NCBI GenBank assembly: GCA_020055645.1
Contig: CM034546.1
Span: forward strand, 117,292,375 to 117,356,374
DNA from: Tomocerus qinae
Taxonomy: Eukaryota > Arthropoda > Collembola > Entomobryomorpha > Tomoceridae
Reading direction: 5' to 3'
Length of the DNA stretch: 64,000 bases
A program made the translations under genes and the position numbers. Below, in pieces: positions 34,291 through 47,859 of this stretch (positions are counted from its first letter, which is position 1; each line of letters opens with the position of its first letter). The notes below the pieces were generated by a model. That model did no database searches and had not been told where the DNA came from. It was given only the letters and a program-made list of their open reading frames with translations.

Positions 34291-34844
34291 TTGCTTCTGA
34301 TTGGTGGATGCATTTTTAAAATTGGCCAATGATTTTCATAAATCCTCCCCAGGGGAAATATTTATTTCAACATTGAACTTTGAACTACAGACATGTGATA
34401 GGAAAATACGGACTAACACTTTTAGCATCATTTCAAAATAATACACTGTACCAACTCTATGATGTAATTAAAATTATATTGGAAAATTGCTTCTGATTGG
34501 TGGATGCATTTTTAAAATTGGCCAATGATTTTCATAAATCCTCCCCAGGGGAAATATTTATTTCAACATTGAACTTTGAACTACAGACATGTGATAGGAA
34601 AATACGGACTAACACTTTTAGCATCATCTCAAAATAATACACTGTACCAACTCTATGATGTAATTAAAATTATATTGGAAAATTGGCCAATGATTTTCAT
34701 AAATCCTCCCCAGGGGAAATATTTATTTCAACACTGAACTTTGAACTACAGACATGTGATACGAAAATACGGACTAACACTTTTAGCATCATCGCAAAAT
34801 AATACACTGTACCAACTCTATGATGTAATTAAAATTATATTGGA
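34291..34844 (+). repeat. Three-copy ~196-bp tandem repeat
   Basis: Copies at 34291-34486 and 34487-34681 are nearly identical over about 196 bases; a third at 34683-34844 lacks the first 31 bases. Each contains CCTCCCCAGGGGAAATATTTA. Differences are single bases, so the duplication is recent. It lies directly upstream of the Cys-pair gene. Confidence 0.9.
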
Positions 34845-34927
34845 TTAACTTCAACTATGAACTGCATTCACCAATCATTGCATTTAAAATGCCTCATAAC
34901 ATTTTTTTTGTATTTTTAGGCCTAATA

Positions 34928-35658
34928 ATGAGTAATAAACGTCGGGGAAGTAATCTTAATCAGGGCTCCACACCCACTTCGAGCCAATTTGTTATTCCTA
35001 AACGCAGTTTACAGCTAAGTGAGTCAGCTTCCAAAACTCCTGAGGATAAACATGAACTTGGCAAGCTTCCTTTATCACTTAATGATAGATTTTGCCCCTA
35101 CTGTTCTAGAACAATTCGAGACTATTATGATAAAGGTAAGGGTAAATTTTAAAAAATGTTTAAATTAAATATTTTTTTATTAAAATATTAAATAAGTTTC
35201 AGAGAAGAATGCAAAAATTCTAATTTTGGATTTTGTTTATTGCAGATGAATGTGTCCATGCACAGTGCAAAAAATCATTGAAACACGATTTGCCAATTTT
35301 AGCCAATAATTGGGAATGGTGTAAGGCATGCAAAATTGCACCTATTCGCCCCGGTCATTTTCGCTGTTTGGTGTGCAATTCTCCAACGACGATTGGTACA
35401 GCCTACTATAAGGCTAACAAAGATCTAAATCGAAAACATTTTGCTGAAAAAGATCATCTTTTTTTGAAGTATCAAAAATCGTCGGAGATGGACCATCCTG
35501 TAGAAAAAAGGACCAAGGATTCTAATGGTAACGTTGTTGAGGAAGACAATGCTTTACTTAAGACCATTTCGGAAGGAAAGAATTTATTGCTACCTGAATC
35601 TAATTTAGTTAGTGATGCGGAGATTGCATTAATTGAGGAAGATAAGCAAATGCTTTAA
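34928..35658 (+). CDS. Orphan Cys-pair (zinc-binding-like) small protein
   Basis: Exons 34928-35135 and 35246-35658 join in phase 1 (donor GTAAGG, acceptor TTGCAG) to give 206 residues. AATAAA follows at 35691-35696. The ATG at 34928 sits nine bases after a likely leader-exon acceptor (TATTTTTAG); an in-frame upstream ATG at 34889 is less likely. After a basic Ser-rich start (MSNKRRGSN), cysteine pairs appear in order: FCPYC, CVHAQC, WCKAC and CLVC, with His residues between. This spacing suggests one or two zinc-binding knuckles. The C-terminal third is charged and acidic. I recognise no family. It could be a host gene with its leader exon upstream of the repeats, or cargo of the repeat-rich block beside it. 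Confidence 0.65.
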
Positions 35659-35699
35659 AGAAATATTGTGAATTTTATACTATGAGATTTTAAATAAAG

Positions 35700-38600
35700 T
35701 ACTGATTGCTACCAAACACCGTAGCTTGGTGCGTAACCCTTTCTGTCTCCCTGCAGTATAGTATTATGTGTCTACTGTAACTTTTTAATTTCTTCCTAGG
35801 ACATCACATACTTTTATCTTTTATGATATTAATTTCTAAAGTCCTGATCGCTAACCAACAGTTATTTCCCCGTCCGTAGGACGGGCTGCGTTTCTCGTAA
35901 AGTATAAACGATCACTCTACCGTTGAAGACATAATTTCCCGTCAGAATTTAACAGCCTAAATTGTTTTATTTACATTTAATCGTTTCCATTTTAACAAAA
36001 TGTGATATTTACCTTCAGAAATTGTGCTATGTAAGCAAGATTCTAAAATTTACGTCCTTTAACAATGACATTGAAAAGATGATACGAACAAGACTATCAA
36101 CAAAGCATTGAACAACCGTATATGTCCGAAATTCGGTTCTGAAATTTGAAATTTCTCCCGGAAGAGAGCATTGGTTCTCAGTAAATAATTTTGTTTCCGT
36201 TTTCCTGAATTTCCCCAGCTTGACAGAACTACAAATATAGTTTCAGTTCTTACAGTAGTTTATGCAAAGTTCAACTGGCTGATATCCATTGTAGTATTTT
36301 ACTCAATTTTAGCTATAATGTGAAATGTATCTTTCTGCTAATGGCCCTCTAGACTTGTTATGTCATGTTTGTTGCTGTAGTTCTATTGTAAATATTTGTA
36401 AATGTGTCCTTTTTAAGTTATTTCGTTCTGCTGTTTCTTTGTAGTGTGTATGTAGCTGGCGAAATACAAAGTCAATAATGCAACTGTAATGTAGTTTAGA
36501 AGAGTCTGATCCAGTTATGCAGTAAAACATGACAAAGTAGAAACTTTTTTTCTTGTGAGATCTTTAGAAAATTGTTCCTCTTTCTCTAGAGAGTGAGAAA
36601 ATTATAGTTTATTTCTGTAAGGACGATATACCTTGGGTTATGAGAAAGGAAAGTTGTAGTATATTTTATTGGTTGACTCATCAGCATAATACAAGTACTT
36701 TGGTTTTTTATGTCCTGAGTCGGAGCAAACCAGTGATATTCTCATTCGTAGACCTACTTTTCTCCAGGGAGAGTCGTTCCAACTTCCAGCTCCAAATTTA
36801 CGATCTTATTATTATTTTTTTTCTTTATTTCACTTTCAACTGCTTACAGATTAGCATTTGCTTCCTTCTCTCTTAGGTACTCTTATTTTCACAACAGTCA
36901 AAGTTCAATTTTGTATCCTCTTACAGACTACGGATGAAAACTTAAAATCAATGTTTTTAGAACACTATAGCAGATATTTATTCTTCACATAAATATAAAC
37001 CCTATAGATGCTACACTTTTTCCAAATTATTATTCTGACTGTGATACTTATGCGCGAAATGTATTTATTTTCCAACTCGATTGTTAATGGTAAATAAACA
37101 GAAACAGATACAATATTTTTACTCGTGCTTAACTTTTTATAAACTTGTATTGTTTAAGTAACTCTGCGTCTCTTCAAGTGAACAGATTTCTCAAGCAAAG
37201 GATTTTAAGTCAATCAAATATAATCAGTACATCATTTTCTTCAGGTAGTTCAATTTACTAAAAGTGAATCCCTAATGTAAATGAAATATATTTAATGAGT
37301 GTATGTATTGCAAACAAGGGATCCTACAGCCATGTGGCTTCTGGTATTTTTCTCTTGGTCTTGTTAATTTGTGGCTAATAAATAATAAAAATGGGACACT
37401 TTTACTACAGTTTCATACACTCGCTAAGGCAGTTAGTAAACTTTAGTGACACTGAACTGTATATATGGCAGTCATGGCACATGCACTATAATATCACCAA
37501 GTGGAGTATTTTTTCATTTGTGCAATGTTATAGAAGTGCAATGAGAGGAAGATGCTCATGTGGTTGTCCTACTCATAACGCAATAAAAGAAACACAATTT
37601 GTCTTTGTCAACATGACTGTAATGATACTTCTCTTATCTTTTCCTATTACAACTAGAGTTACTTTTTAATTTGCTCACTCTACTTTCTGCACTCGGATCC
37701 ACACAAAGACACAACCAAATGTACTCTTTGCAATGATAATGCTAAAAGAAGAATGTCTAATTGAATGTGTAGCTCGGAATACGGATGAACTTGTATTTAC
37801 AGCATTTTACAAATATAGAAGTAGCTTGCAGATGCTCTTAAAATACAAAGTGCATCTTCTGTAAATTGGAATAAAAACTCTAAATTTTCATTGTTCCAAT
37901 TTTTTCCTAACTACAAGATACGGCTTATTTTCTCAATTTCCGCTTGTTAACATTGTTTTGTACATTTACACATTTTTATCCATTAAATGTAATAGTGATA
38001 TAAATTAATGTACACATTTCTGGGCATGTCAGAATGCCATGTCCTTACAATACTACAACTTAAAGCTTTTGTTAGTTTTACCCAATTATTACTCTATTAT
38101 GCTTGGAAAGGAAATACAATAAAATGTTTTATCTTGGTGTGTTTACAATATAAGGAGAATTAATTCATTTTAGTCTTCAGGTCTAAATTAGTCTTAAATT
38201 AATAATATTTAAGCCGTTTATATATTTTAAATTGTTAAATAAATATAGTGTAAATTTTAGGGATAGATTTAAAACATTCCCATTCGGTAATAACTGCAAT
38301 GTCAGTGAGATAGGATTATCAAAGGAAGGGATTTCGAGATTTATATTCTTACATCGTCAGCCATGAAATTATTAGATACATGATCACGTAGCACCTTATC
38401 CAATGACAGATGTGGGAGAGAGAAGGAAGAGTCGACAGCGGCTAAAATCCCGAAATATTACATTTCGAGGAAAATGTATATATGCGGCAGCAGTTGATGC
38501 CCTAGGACATATTTTAAGGGGAATGGATTTTGCAAGCTTTTGTGGCTCTCTTTCACTTGGCTCTACTAGCTTTTGTCTTCAGAATGCAGAACCACAAATA

Positions 38601-41600
38601 TTTTTATGTACACCATAAGCTTATGTTGTGTAATGTTTGAAGTAATAATCCCTTTGCATTGCTTTACATTACGTAGATGATGCAGTACGCTAGGGAAATA
38701 TATATATATGGGCCAATATAGTATAACTTATTTCCGACATGCACTTTGCTTTGTTATGTCTGATAGGATGGTCGTCTTGGCTAAGCAAGAGTGAGCCATT
38801 TGGTTGCATTACAGCATTCCCATTTTGACCACGCAAAAGCACATGAAAAATCCCGAGTTGGTTGACGTGAGAGAAAAGCTATCAAAGAAAGTAACCAAAA
38901 GAAGAAGGAAAGTGGTCGAGACGAAATAAGGGAGGAAAAGGAAGAATGAGATGAGCTCCTCCGGTGAAATGCTTTTGCTTCACTTGCTTTTGGTCACTCC
39001 AATGCTCTGATGCTAACGTCTTAAAAGATATCATGCCAGGGTCATTACTATGACTATTCTTTCGTTCGACTGTCAGAAATTGCTAAATTTATGGATTTGC
39101 ACTCGTGCCAAAATTCCCAGAGTAGGCTACATTACGACAACCCTAAGCTGAGACAACATTTGTACAAGTTATCTTTCCGTCTCCTACACCATCTTCCAAA
39201 ACAATATAACACAAACTGCAGAAATATCATTTCTTGAAATCATCTTATTCGTGCTACTAGACAATAACAATTATTTTCGAATTCATACATTAAAACTTGC
39301 ACTTTAGCATATTGCTACATAATACTGGGATTTTGATGCATGGAATTTAGATCATGTAGTATTGCGGTATCATGACTTTGACATACACTCTACAATACAA
39401 ATACAATATTCTTCTGGTATATACATTCTTTGTATGCAATATAGCTTTTTACAGATACAATGTCTTTAAGGGAGACAGAATCATCATCTGTTTTAAGAAT
39501 GTTATATTTTTTTAAATTCCAATTATATTTAATGATCAATATTTAACTATTGAAAAATTGATTTTCTCGTTATCTAAATGTTTTTGAGTTGGTAGAAGAA
39601 ATTCAAAAGCTGTGCATAACATCATCAATTAGAGAGTGCACAAAGGATGTAGAGAGAAGGATGTGGGACAGATAGTAGTGCGATAGAATTGTGTAAATGA
39701 ACAATGGCTTTCTTCAGTTCTCCCTTCCATTAAATATAAAGGAGAGTGGTGTGTGTTCTTCCTGTTATGTTCTCACCCATGGTGCCACAAAGGCAGGCTT
39801 AACATCACCTCTGATTCCCTAAACATAGACTAGACAGACACAATTCAAGAGAATCCATTATTTCACTCGCTACTGCTACTTGAGTCGTGCCGTGAACGTG
39901 AGGCGAGGAGAAAATGCTTTAATTTTTAATGAAACAATCCAAACCACTCTCGAATCTACGAACAATGTTAACTCATTTTGTTTCCTGACTTTTAAGTATA
40001 TTACACGTACACCAACAAACTAATTGCTATCCGAAAATCTACTACCTATTAGCTATGTACATCCAAGTAATGACTACCAACCACGTACTATATACATGCA
40101 CTCTACCTCACTTAACTCTTCCCTTTCTCTCACAATAATCATTTCTTTTATTTTCTAATCCAATTAATCTATTTATATCCTTTTCCTCTCAAGTACAGCA
40201 TAAATAAACTGTCCGACACAATAAGTCCTTGTTTGAGACTCTCATTCAGTATTCTGACGCCAACTACTCTGACCTACAGGTGAGATATGCACTTCTGTCT
40301 TATTAATTACGCAATTACTACTGGGAAATAATATTTAGAGTAGATTAACCCTGGCATGAATAACATCATGTCCAGTGAATATATACAAGAGTTGTGTTAT
40401 AATAATTTATAGTATAATATACGTAGATAGGAATAAAATGGGATTTTCCAATATTTAATTACTGTAATGGATACTTTACTATATCCTATGTTCGCTCCAG
40501 GCCATTCCATTGTGTAATTGAATTTGTACTGTGTTACATTTGAATCTGAAATAGAAAATTTGGATGCTAATATAAAATATTATAGCTTCGAGGGTAATAT
40601 AATTATGGAGAGAGACAAGGAGCAACTCTCTTTGGTTTGAATGACAGTTTCTTTCACCTTTTAGAACATGGTAGAGACACAGAGTCGTTTACTTGTCAGG
40701 TTTCAACCCCATTACATGAAGAGCATAAAACATGTTGAGAAAAAGGGCTTTTGTTGTGCTCAGTGAGCTAATAGGTAAGATGTACATTGTTCATTATGCG
40801 TGTATTTTATCATTTATTTTATGAGGGTAGCTGAAGTATATGTCTTATTTAAGTTTCATTTCTTCCGTATGACGGTATCTTGTCTGAGGCTGATTGTGAG
40901 TTAAGTTGCATGAAAAGTCAGACTTTCTTGGCGTCTTTGAGTCGGTTTCGTCAGTTCTTTGTCTGTCCCCCATTATATTGAGTCCTTAGGGTTAGTTTAT
41001 GATTGTACAAGTAGAGCATAAGGACGAAAAGTCCTTTGTTTATTGGATCGTGACGAAACATAAACTCTGCTTTAAATAATAATGATTCTCCATGGTTTAA
41101 AGTGAGATACTGTCTGTTTGCTGTGTGCACTAAGCATAATGGATGGTGAATTTCAGTCTAATGAAATCCATATCAAAGAAATGTAGAGCATAGTGTCCCC
41201 CATTGACGGAGTAACCATTTCCTTCGTATGGTTAATGAGTAAAAGCATATTATTATATGATCCTAAGCTTTTAATGACGCAAGCATAATCCGCTTACATA
41301 CGAATTCTACTTATACGTACTTTGAAATACATTTGCTATAGACGATCGCAACAAATGTGCTATTACCATAATACTCATAGGTGGATAATACCATCGGATC
41401 TACCTATTTATCTGTGCACATGCGTCCCGAGAAATTTATTTGGCAATTTTACTGGTTTGCACCAATAAAGCTCTAAAGGAATGTACTGAAGAGAGAATTA
41501 AATTATTTCGTAAATTATCTGAACAATCACACAACTTCTAAAACACTTTATAAACATGGAGAAACGCTTCAGGAATAGAACCATTACTGAAACGTTAAGG

Positions 41601-44600
41601 ATGGTGATGCAAAGTAAGGTTACCATAATGTTAATATAATGAACTTTTATGTATACATAAAACTTCACGAACTATATGGTAGTTCACCAAGTCTCAAAGT
41701 AGCGTAAAAACGACAAAGATACATCAATGTCACTAGCACAATACACTCCTACCTTCAAATAACGAGTTTTCCATTATACTTAAGAATCCTTCCAAATCGT
41801 CGTGCAATATTTTCTAACTATAAGGTTTTTTCACTTAATTAAAGCTGAAAGTTAAAGGAAAACGAAGGCTATATGGCATTTCTCTTCGGAGTAGAGAAAC
41901 TGCATTGACTGTTTTCAATTTAACATCCTTAATTTGGAATTTAGAAACGCAGTCATAAAAGTCTATTGAGAAAAAAGTTCTAAACTTATTGATAGTAAAA
42001 TAGTGACATTCTGACTACAAACAAGTTTGGAAATTGCACATAATTTTTACAGATTCATTTGATGTCAGGCTGTGAGTAGGTATATGTTTTTATTTTAGGG
42101 AAAGTTGTGTAAGAAATGGGTTTAAAGTGGAAAATATCAAGTTTTTGTAGACTGGAATTTAATCATGCGATACTGGATGCAGATATTGTTGAGCTGAAGA
42201 ATGGAGATAATCTGAATGAAGCCACTGAAATGCAGCCAATCCATTTTAGCTATGCATCCTTAAATGTTGTATGTAGGTTTGGAGAGTGTAGATGTACAAG
42301 TGCATAGTAGGTATGGATAAAGATAAGAAGGTAGTGCATAGAGACAGAGTAAGACGAGGATTTCCTGGAGAAAGTGGAGTAAGCTGAGAGTTTTCATTTC
42401 ATTGTGCAGTGAATTTGAATAGGAGAAAGTGGAGTGGCTGTATAATAGGAGGTAAAGCATCTTCCCTCACACACGCGGCTTCTCCGCACTCAAAATCTCT
42501 GTCCTGAAATCCTAATACTAATAAAATATTCCATTGTATTGATAAAACTCTTTGGTGAATGGCGAATGGTATTCAACGAGATTGAGGGAGCAGTTCTAGT
42601 CAACTTTGGTCTGCTTTGATGCTTGGCTATAATGGAGAAGAAAGTCCAAGATAAGGAATATAAATTTTCAATGCTAGAGACATTATTGACGGAGGGAAAG
42701 GCAACTGCAGGAGTTCTCCTTCACTCACTCAGCCTTTGCTGCTGAGAGTTGAGACGAAACTCACTCCTTTACCTAAACTGATGTGATTTGGATTGGAAAC
42801 GGCTTTCATTCTACACAAAATCCATCTATGCCTTAAATATACATTCCAATATATATCAATATTATATAATATAGAGTGATATATATGCATAAATTCTATA
42901 CAGTTCAATGCAGTTAATATATATGCACTTACAGTTGTTATTGAACTCGTAAAAACACAATAAGCAAGTACATACTAGTATCAAGTATATAATATAGAGT
43001 ACTTATTATTACTATTTTGTGTTAGTTAGCAGTCAGTACAGGACAGAGTACTATATTGTAGTACGTAGTTTTAGGTTAAGATTTAAGATGCTAAGTTAGA
43101 CAGGTAGGCTGAGTAAGAATCGTGTAGAACATTCCTCCGTCGTAACATTTATACTCACTGACTCTCTGAATTGGTCGGAGAACATTTTAAAATACGAGAA
43201 AGAGAGAAAGCCAAAGCAAATATTTGTAGCGCTATAGAGTACCTATACCTTCTTAGAACTTTAATATAGAGCATTCAGCTTTCGACAATGTAATCGCCTC
43301 TATATTGCTACTATTTTAGGTCTTTATAGTAGAATGGCTGGGTTAAAACCTGGCTATTGCCTTGCTTTTAGTAGATTTGGAGTGCAGATCGGGAAAACAT
43401 TTATAGTCACTACTGTGCTCAAGAATGGAATAGATTAGATTGGATTCAATCCAATTCGAGTTAGTCGAGTGGATTTGTTGCAATAACCTATTTCCACTCC
43501 TTTGCACATTTGATTCACATATATTACATACCATCCATACCTACCTAATGTAACTAAACTAGAATCCCTCTTCGCTCTACCAAAGAGAAAGTCGGCAACT
43601 ACGTAATACCCATTCAAACCAAAGGTCGAATGCATTTTAAGGGGAAATTCCCTCCATTATCAATTACGCAATATCCATCCCCGAATCCCATTATAATTTT
43701 AGTATTATTCAACTGCCCTATCCGCCCTTTCCAGGCTGCTACTCAATTATCTACTTACCAAAATTAAGCCTACCTATAAATATTTGTATAAGTCCAGGAC
43801 TACCCTGCATTAGTTTAAACGAAATTAATATTTTGTAATTTTAAAATGTAGATGAACAAAGTAAATTTTCACAGCAAAAGTTACTATAATATTGTTTAAT
43901 GCCAAATTATGAACTTTCAGTAAATACTTTGACATTAAATGTTTACTGGAGTGTGGTTGGGAATGTCACGTTGATACAATCTTGAGGAAGAGCTCTTCAG
44001 AAAATTGATATGCAAAGAGTGACAGAGTGAGACGAGTGTCAAAAGTAGATTTTATATATTTCTCTTCCTGTGCAAACATTAGACAGCATGCATGGCAGCT
44101 TTCAGTTCAAGAACCAGTAAATAATAAATATACCACAGATGCATATATCGACATGAAATCACGTCATAAGAACCTGCAGTAGCAATTCTACCATGAAGGA
44201 TACTACAAGTTTACTCTTAAGCCACCTCAATGTCATCCAAGTCATCTAAATCTTGACTTGCCATCTCCATATTGCATTTTCCTGCACCTGGCTCCTACTT
44301 GTCACAGAATCCGTCAGGTTCGAAACCAATTATTTTCACTACAACAATATGCAATGACTTCCAGAGAGTTTGAGCGATACATGAAACATTATGAAGTCTA
44401 GACATGTACAAGAGTCACAAATTATATGTGTACACGTCTCTATAATTAAAATGGACTGTCAAATTAGACACTAACATACAGGTATAATATGTAAGTATAA
44501 TAGATTACAAACAACTTCAATCACATAGATGAAATTACAATGATAATTTATTTCTGTACTTTTAAATACAAGGTAAATTTTGCGAGAGACTCAGTCTTGA

Positions 44601-45030
44601 TTCTAATGTAAATTCGTTCAATCTTATTTTGGTATATTTTTATTCATAAATTACGCTTGCAACGATTGCTTTTAACTTTAGTCGTTTGAATATTGGCTTG
44701 TTCTGGTACAGATAATGTTTATTAACCTATTTATATTTTTAATTGAATATTTATGAAATTTATATATTTTTAATTGTGTAGTTCAAACGAGATACATTCA
44801 TTTTGTTTTTTAACTTTGTGCTATATGATTTACACAAAGAAACACAAAATGCATACACACCACGTTCACCACATATCTTGGCTGAAGGTCTATTGTAGGT
44901 ATCTCCAGAATATTTTACGCAACTGTCCAAACCATGTGTAGGTATAGACTCTTTGCAGGGCTAAATATAGTTTATAATATATTCCTTTAGTACTTGCAAA
45001 TTGCATAAAGAAGTGTATAAGACTAAAACA
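35700..45030. other. Long gene-free stretch
   Basis: Nine kilobases without a supportable exon. Open frames near 36640, 37391, 38403 and 42116 are isolated, lack splice or motif support and look random. There are purine-rich tracts (about 38880-38960, 42300-42450) and an AT-dinucleotide-rich patch (about 42840-43030). It could be intergenic regulatory DNA or an intron. Confidence 0.45.
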
Positions 45031-45211
45031 TTAAAACGCGAGTATCAAAAGACAATATTTAAAAATGATTACCTCCGGAATGGGATAAGAGTTTACGATT
45101 GTCATCTAGAACAAACACAAATAATGAAATGACATTCGTATTAATTGCTACTAGCGCCATTGTAACCAAAAAACGCTCAATGATAGAAGCAACAAATAAA
45201 AGTGAGAATTT

Positions 45212-45529
45212 TTAACTTACATTTGAACAGTCGCAAGCACAAACTCCAGAATTATCACATCTAGGACGCAAACCCTTCATATTTCCACATGGATCAATAC
45301 AATCATCATGATATTGACATAAATTGACATCGTAGTATCCGTCTTCTTTTACCTCAGGAATTTCTTTGACTGCCGAATTGAGCTACAACAAAAAGTCAAA
45401 GTATCTGATTTACCTAGACGAATATTTAACATTTTCTGTCTCAAAGTGATTATAAATTTTTGCACTTACCACCACTTTGGCCTGGAAAACTGAAAATATG
45501 ACAATAAATACTGAAATGAAGTTATACAT
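45212..45529 (-). CDS. Small secreted cysteine-rich peptide with CS-alpha-beta spacing
   Basis: Minus-strand gene with exon 1 at 45529-45470 and exon 2 at 45382-45212, joined in phase 0, giving 76 residues. Exon 1 codes a signal peptide of about 17-20 residues. An acidic pro-like stretch follows, then the cysteine core C-x5-C-x3-C-x9-C-x5-C-x-C, with one more Cys two residues later. The C-x3-C and C-x-C pairs at these spacings are those of the cysteine-stabilised alpha-beta fold used by arthropod defensins and by scorpion-type channel blockers. The seventh Cys is odd and may dimerise. A donor within the end of exon 2 (GTAAGT) could splice to 45105-45031 and replace the last two residues with a 24-residue tail. 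A TATA-like element and a TCAGT initiator lie upstream near 45600 and 45583. Antimicrobial or toxin-like action cannot be told from sequence. Confidence 0.72.
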
Positions 45530-46933
45530 TGCGGAAAGTGTTTGCTTTTCAAAAGGATTGTAAATGCACTAACAGACAATGACTGAGCATGCAAGTATTT
45601 ATCTCTAAAGGCAATTTTGACGGAATTTTTGGCCTGTGGAGAATATATTTAGGAAGTATCCCGTTGCCCATCGTTGACTATAGGCTAAAGAAATGGTAAA
45701 CCTAAACTACCTAAAGAAGCAAAAATGTCTCTTATCTGAAAAGACATTATTGTTGTATATTTTAACTCTTTAGGAGTTACATTGAACATACATGTTGCCT
45801 TTAAAAGGGATCGAATGAGTCATGCCTTGGTTGAAATGGCATTATTGTTCTTTCGAACCGCACAATAAACGCATTCATGATACTCCCGAAACGAAATAAT
45901 AAATGAATTATAGAAAAGAACGTAGAGATAATAGCACTTCAGCTTACTGATCATTATAGTTGTACTTAGGTTGTTATACTAGTACAAAATGTCTATTTTC
46001 TAGGGTCACATTTCAACAAAATTGTTATTAATTATTAGAAATGGGTAGTATGGTTGAATCTTGTTCCATGACTCATAGGTATTGTTACTCACGCTTAGAT
46101 AATACATATTCCCTAAAAGATTAAAAATTATTATTCTGGTTTATCCAAAGTCTTACTGAAAGGCTAAACGTCATATCGTGCACATGGATCGTAGAAATTT
46201 TGTGAGTACAAGCTTAATATTTTAATTATCTTAGCCATAACTGATGAATTTTCTATGCATGTACATATATTTAATACAAAAAACTTAATCGCTTCTGCAC
46301 TTGAAGGTCTCTTATCACTTGTTGACCTTATAGTAGTCAGAGCAGAACTGGATTGAGCAGTGCACATCAAAAGGCACATTGAAGATATAGGTAGTCGATA
46401 TGGGACATAATGTTACGAAATATCGCCAGCATAATTTGGACGAGTGGCTGATTGTGTTTCCGTATTTATATAATACGCTTAAGCTAATGTACCAACATGT
46501 GGAGTAAACAAACGTGAACTCACATATCAAATAAAATATCATCTTACTACTGTATACTGATTTAACGTGTCTGTAGTCTGTCTGTACTACGTAACCCATC
46601 AGTACATACTAGTAAGCCATTTAATGCATCAATGTGATGCTGTATATGTTACACACACTGCTTAGTTGATTTGACCTTGTCCAGCTAGTAGTTTGTATCA
46701 TATGATTATCAAACGTGTACAGCCTAATGTACTGAAAGCAGTTTAAGTCTACTGTATTACCTACTACTAATTCGCCGATTGTTGTTGTGTTTATCGATTT
46801 CAAATTTTTTCAGCAGTAAGTTAAACAACATTTCCCCATTTATCACTACTTGAGACAAATAATTAGGTTAATTATGGGTAAATTTTTATCTTATTGTTTA
46901 CTAACGTTGTTTAGTCTTTTTAATCAATTAGCA
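45530..46933. other. Spacer between the peptide gene and RIDA
   Basis: The two genes are divergent, so both promoters should lie here. No exon is seen; minus-strand open frames at 46164-46803 lack support. Confidence 0.5.
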
Positions 46934-47841
46934 ATGTCCAGCATCGTTCGCCGTATTATATTCACACCGAAGGCGCCTTCGCCACTTGGGCCATATAGGT
47001 AACTACAATATGAAATTTTACGACCTGTAATTACAGTATATAACACGTAAACATAAACGTAAACGTAATTAAAGACATAAATCATTCAAATCATTTAGTC
47101 CATACTTGTTGGATTCCTAAGTAAATGATTTAATGTACGTACTAATTGGTCGGCAGAACTGCTTTGAAGTAATAATTCTGTTTTGAAGCCAAGGGGTGCT
47201 AGTGGACAAAACTTTATACCTCGCCGGTCAAATAGGCATGACCACAAACGGAGAATTGGTTAATGGGATGGAGGCACAAACTCGACTTGCATTAGACAAT
47301 ATGGGCCACGTCTTAAATGCTGTTGGATCTACATTCTCACACTGTAAGTATTTTTCCAGTTTTAACAATGATATAAAATATTTGCATAATGGAATTTGCA
47401 TAAAGAAATATGATTCTGAAATGCATGAATGACAATGTTCCTATGAAATTATCTAGTGGTGAAGGTAACGGTGTTGCTCTCCGATATGAATAATTTTGCT
47501 ACAATGAATAAGGTCTACAGTGAATGTAAGTATCAATCTTACTTTATATAATATCATTGCATTTATACAAAATAATGCAAAATTTTGACACAAATAGTTT
47601 AAATTCTGTAAAAGAATAGTTATTGCATTTTGCAGACTTCAAAGAGAATTTCCCCGCTCGAGCCGCTTATGAGGTTGCTAAGCTTCCAAAGGTTGGTTAT
47701 TGATGCTTAATTTTTCATTACATCCTGCCTTACCAGAACAGTAACATTAACAACGTTTTATGTTGTTTTATTTCACAGGACGCTCTGATTGAAATTGAAG
47801 CTGTGGCTGTGGTTGGAGACATAACGGAATCTAAACTGTAA
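46934..47841 (+). CDS. RIDA: Reactive intermediate imine deaminase (RIDA/UK114/HRSP12)
   Basis: Five exons, 46934-46998, 47189-47343, 47457-47525, 47636-47691 and 47779-47841, give 135 residues, close to the usual 137. The YjgF/YER057c/UK114 family hydrolyses reactive enamines and imines made by PLP enzymes such as threonine dehydratase, protecting other PLP enzymes. Family hallmarks are present: APSPLGPYSQ, LYLAGQIG, VVKVTVLL-like (LVKVTVLLSDM), and FPARAAYEVAKLP with the substrate-binding Arg at residue 105, then IEIEAVAV. The exon 2 acceptor is GAAG at 47185-47188: the nearby AAG would break the frame, whereas this one restores the family's GPYSQ. AATAAA follows near 47855. It is an ordinary housekeeping gene with no oddity beyond its short introns. 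Confidence 0.97.
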
Positions 47842-47859
47842 AACACACATTTGGCCAAT

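Noticed and set aside
36640-38618. Isolated plus-strand frames near 36640, 37391 and 38403
   Set aside because: Single frames of 71-92 codons without motifs, promoter or splice partners.
44317-44327. tRNA B-box match GGTTCGAAACC
   Set aside because: No A box at the right distance and no acceptor or T-stem pairing around it.
46164-46803. Minus-strand frames between the peptide gene and RIDA
   Set aside because: No signal peptide, domain or good splice sites; they lie in the shared promoter region.
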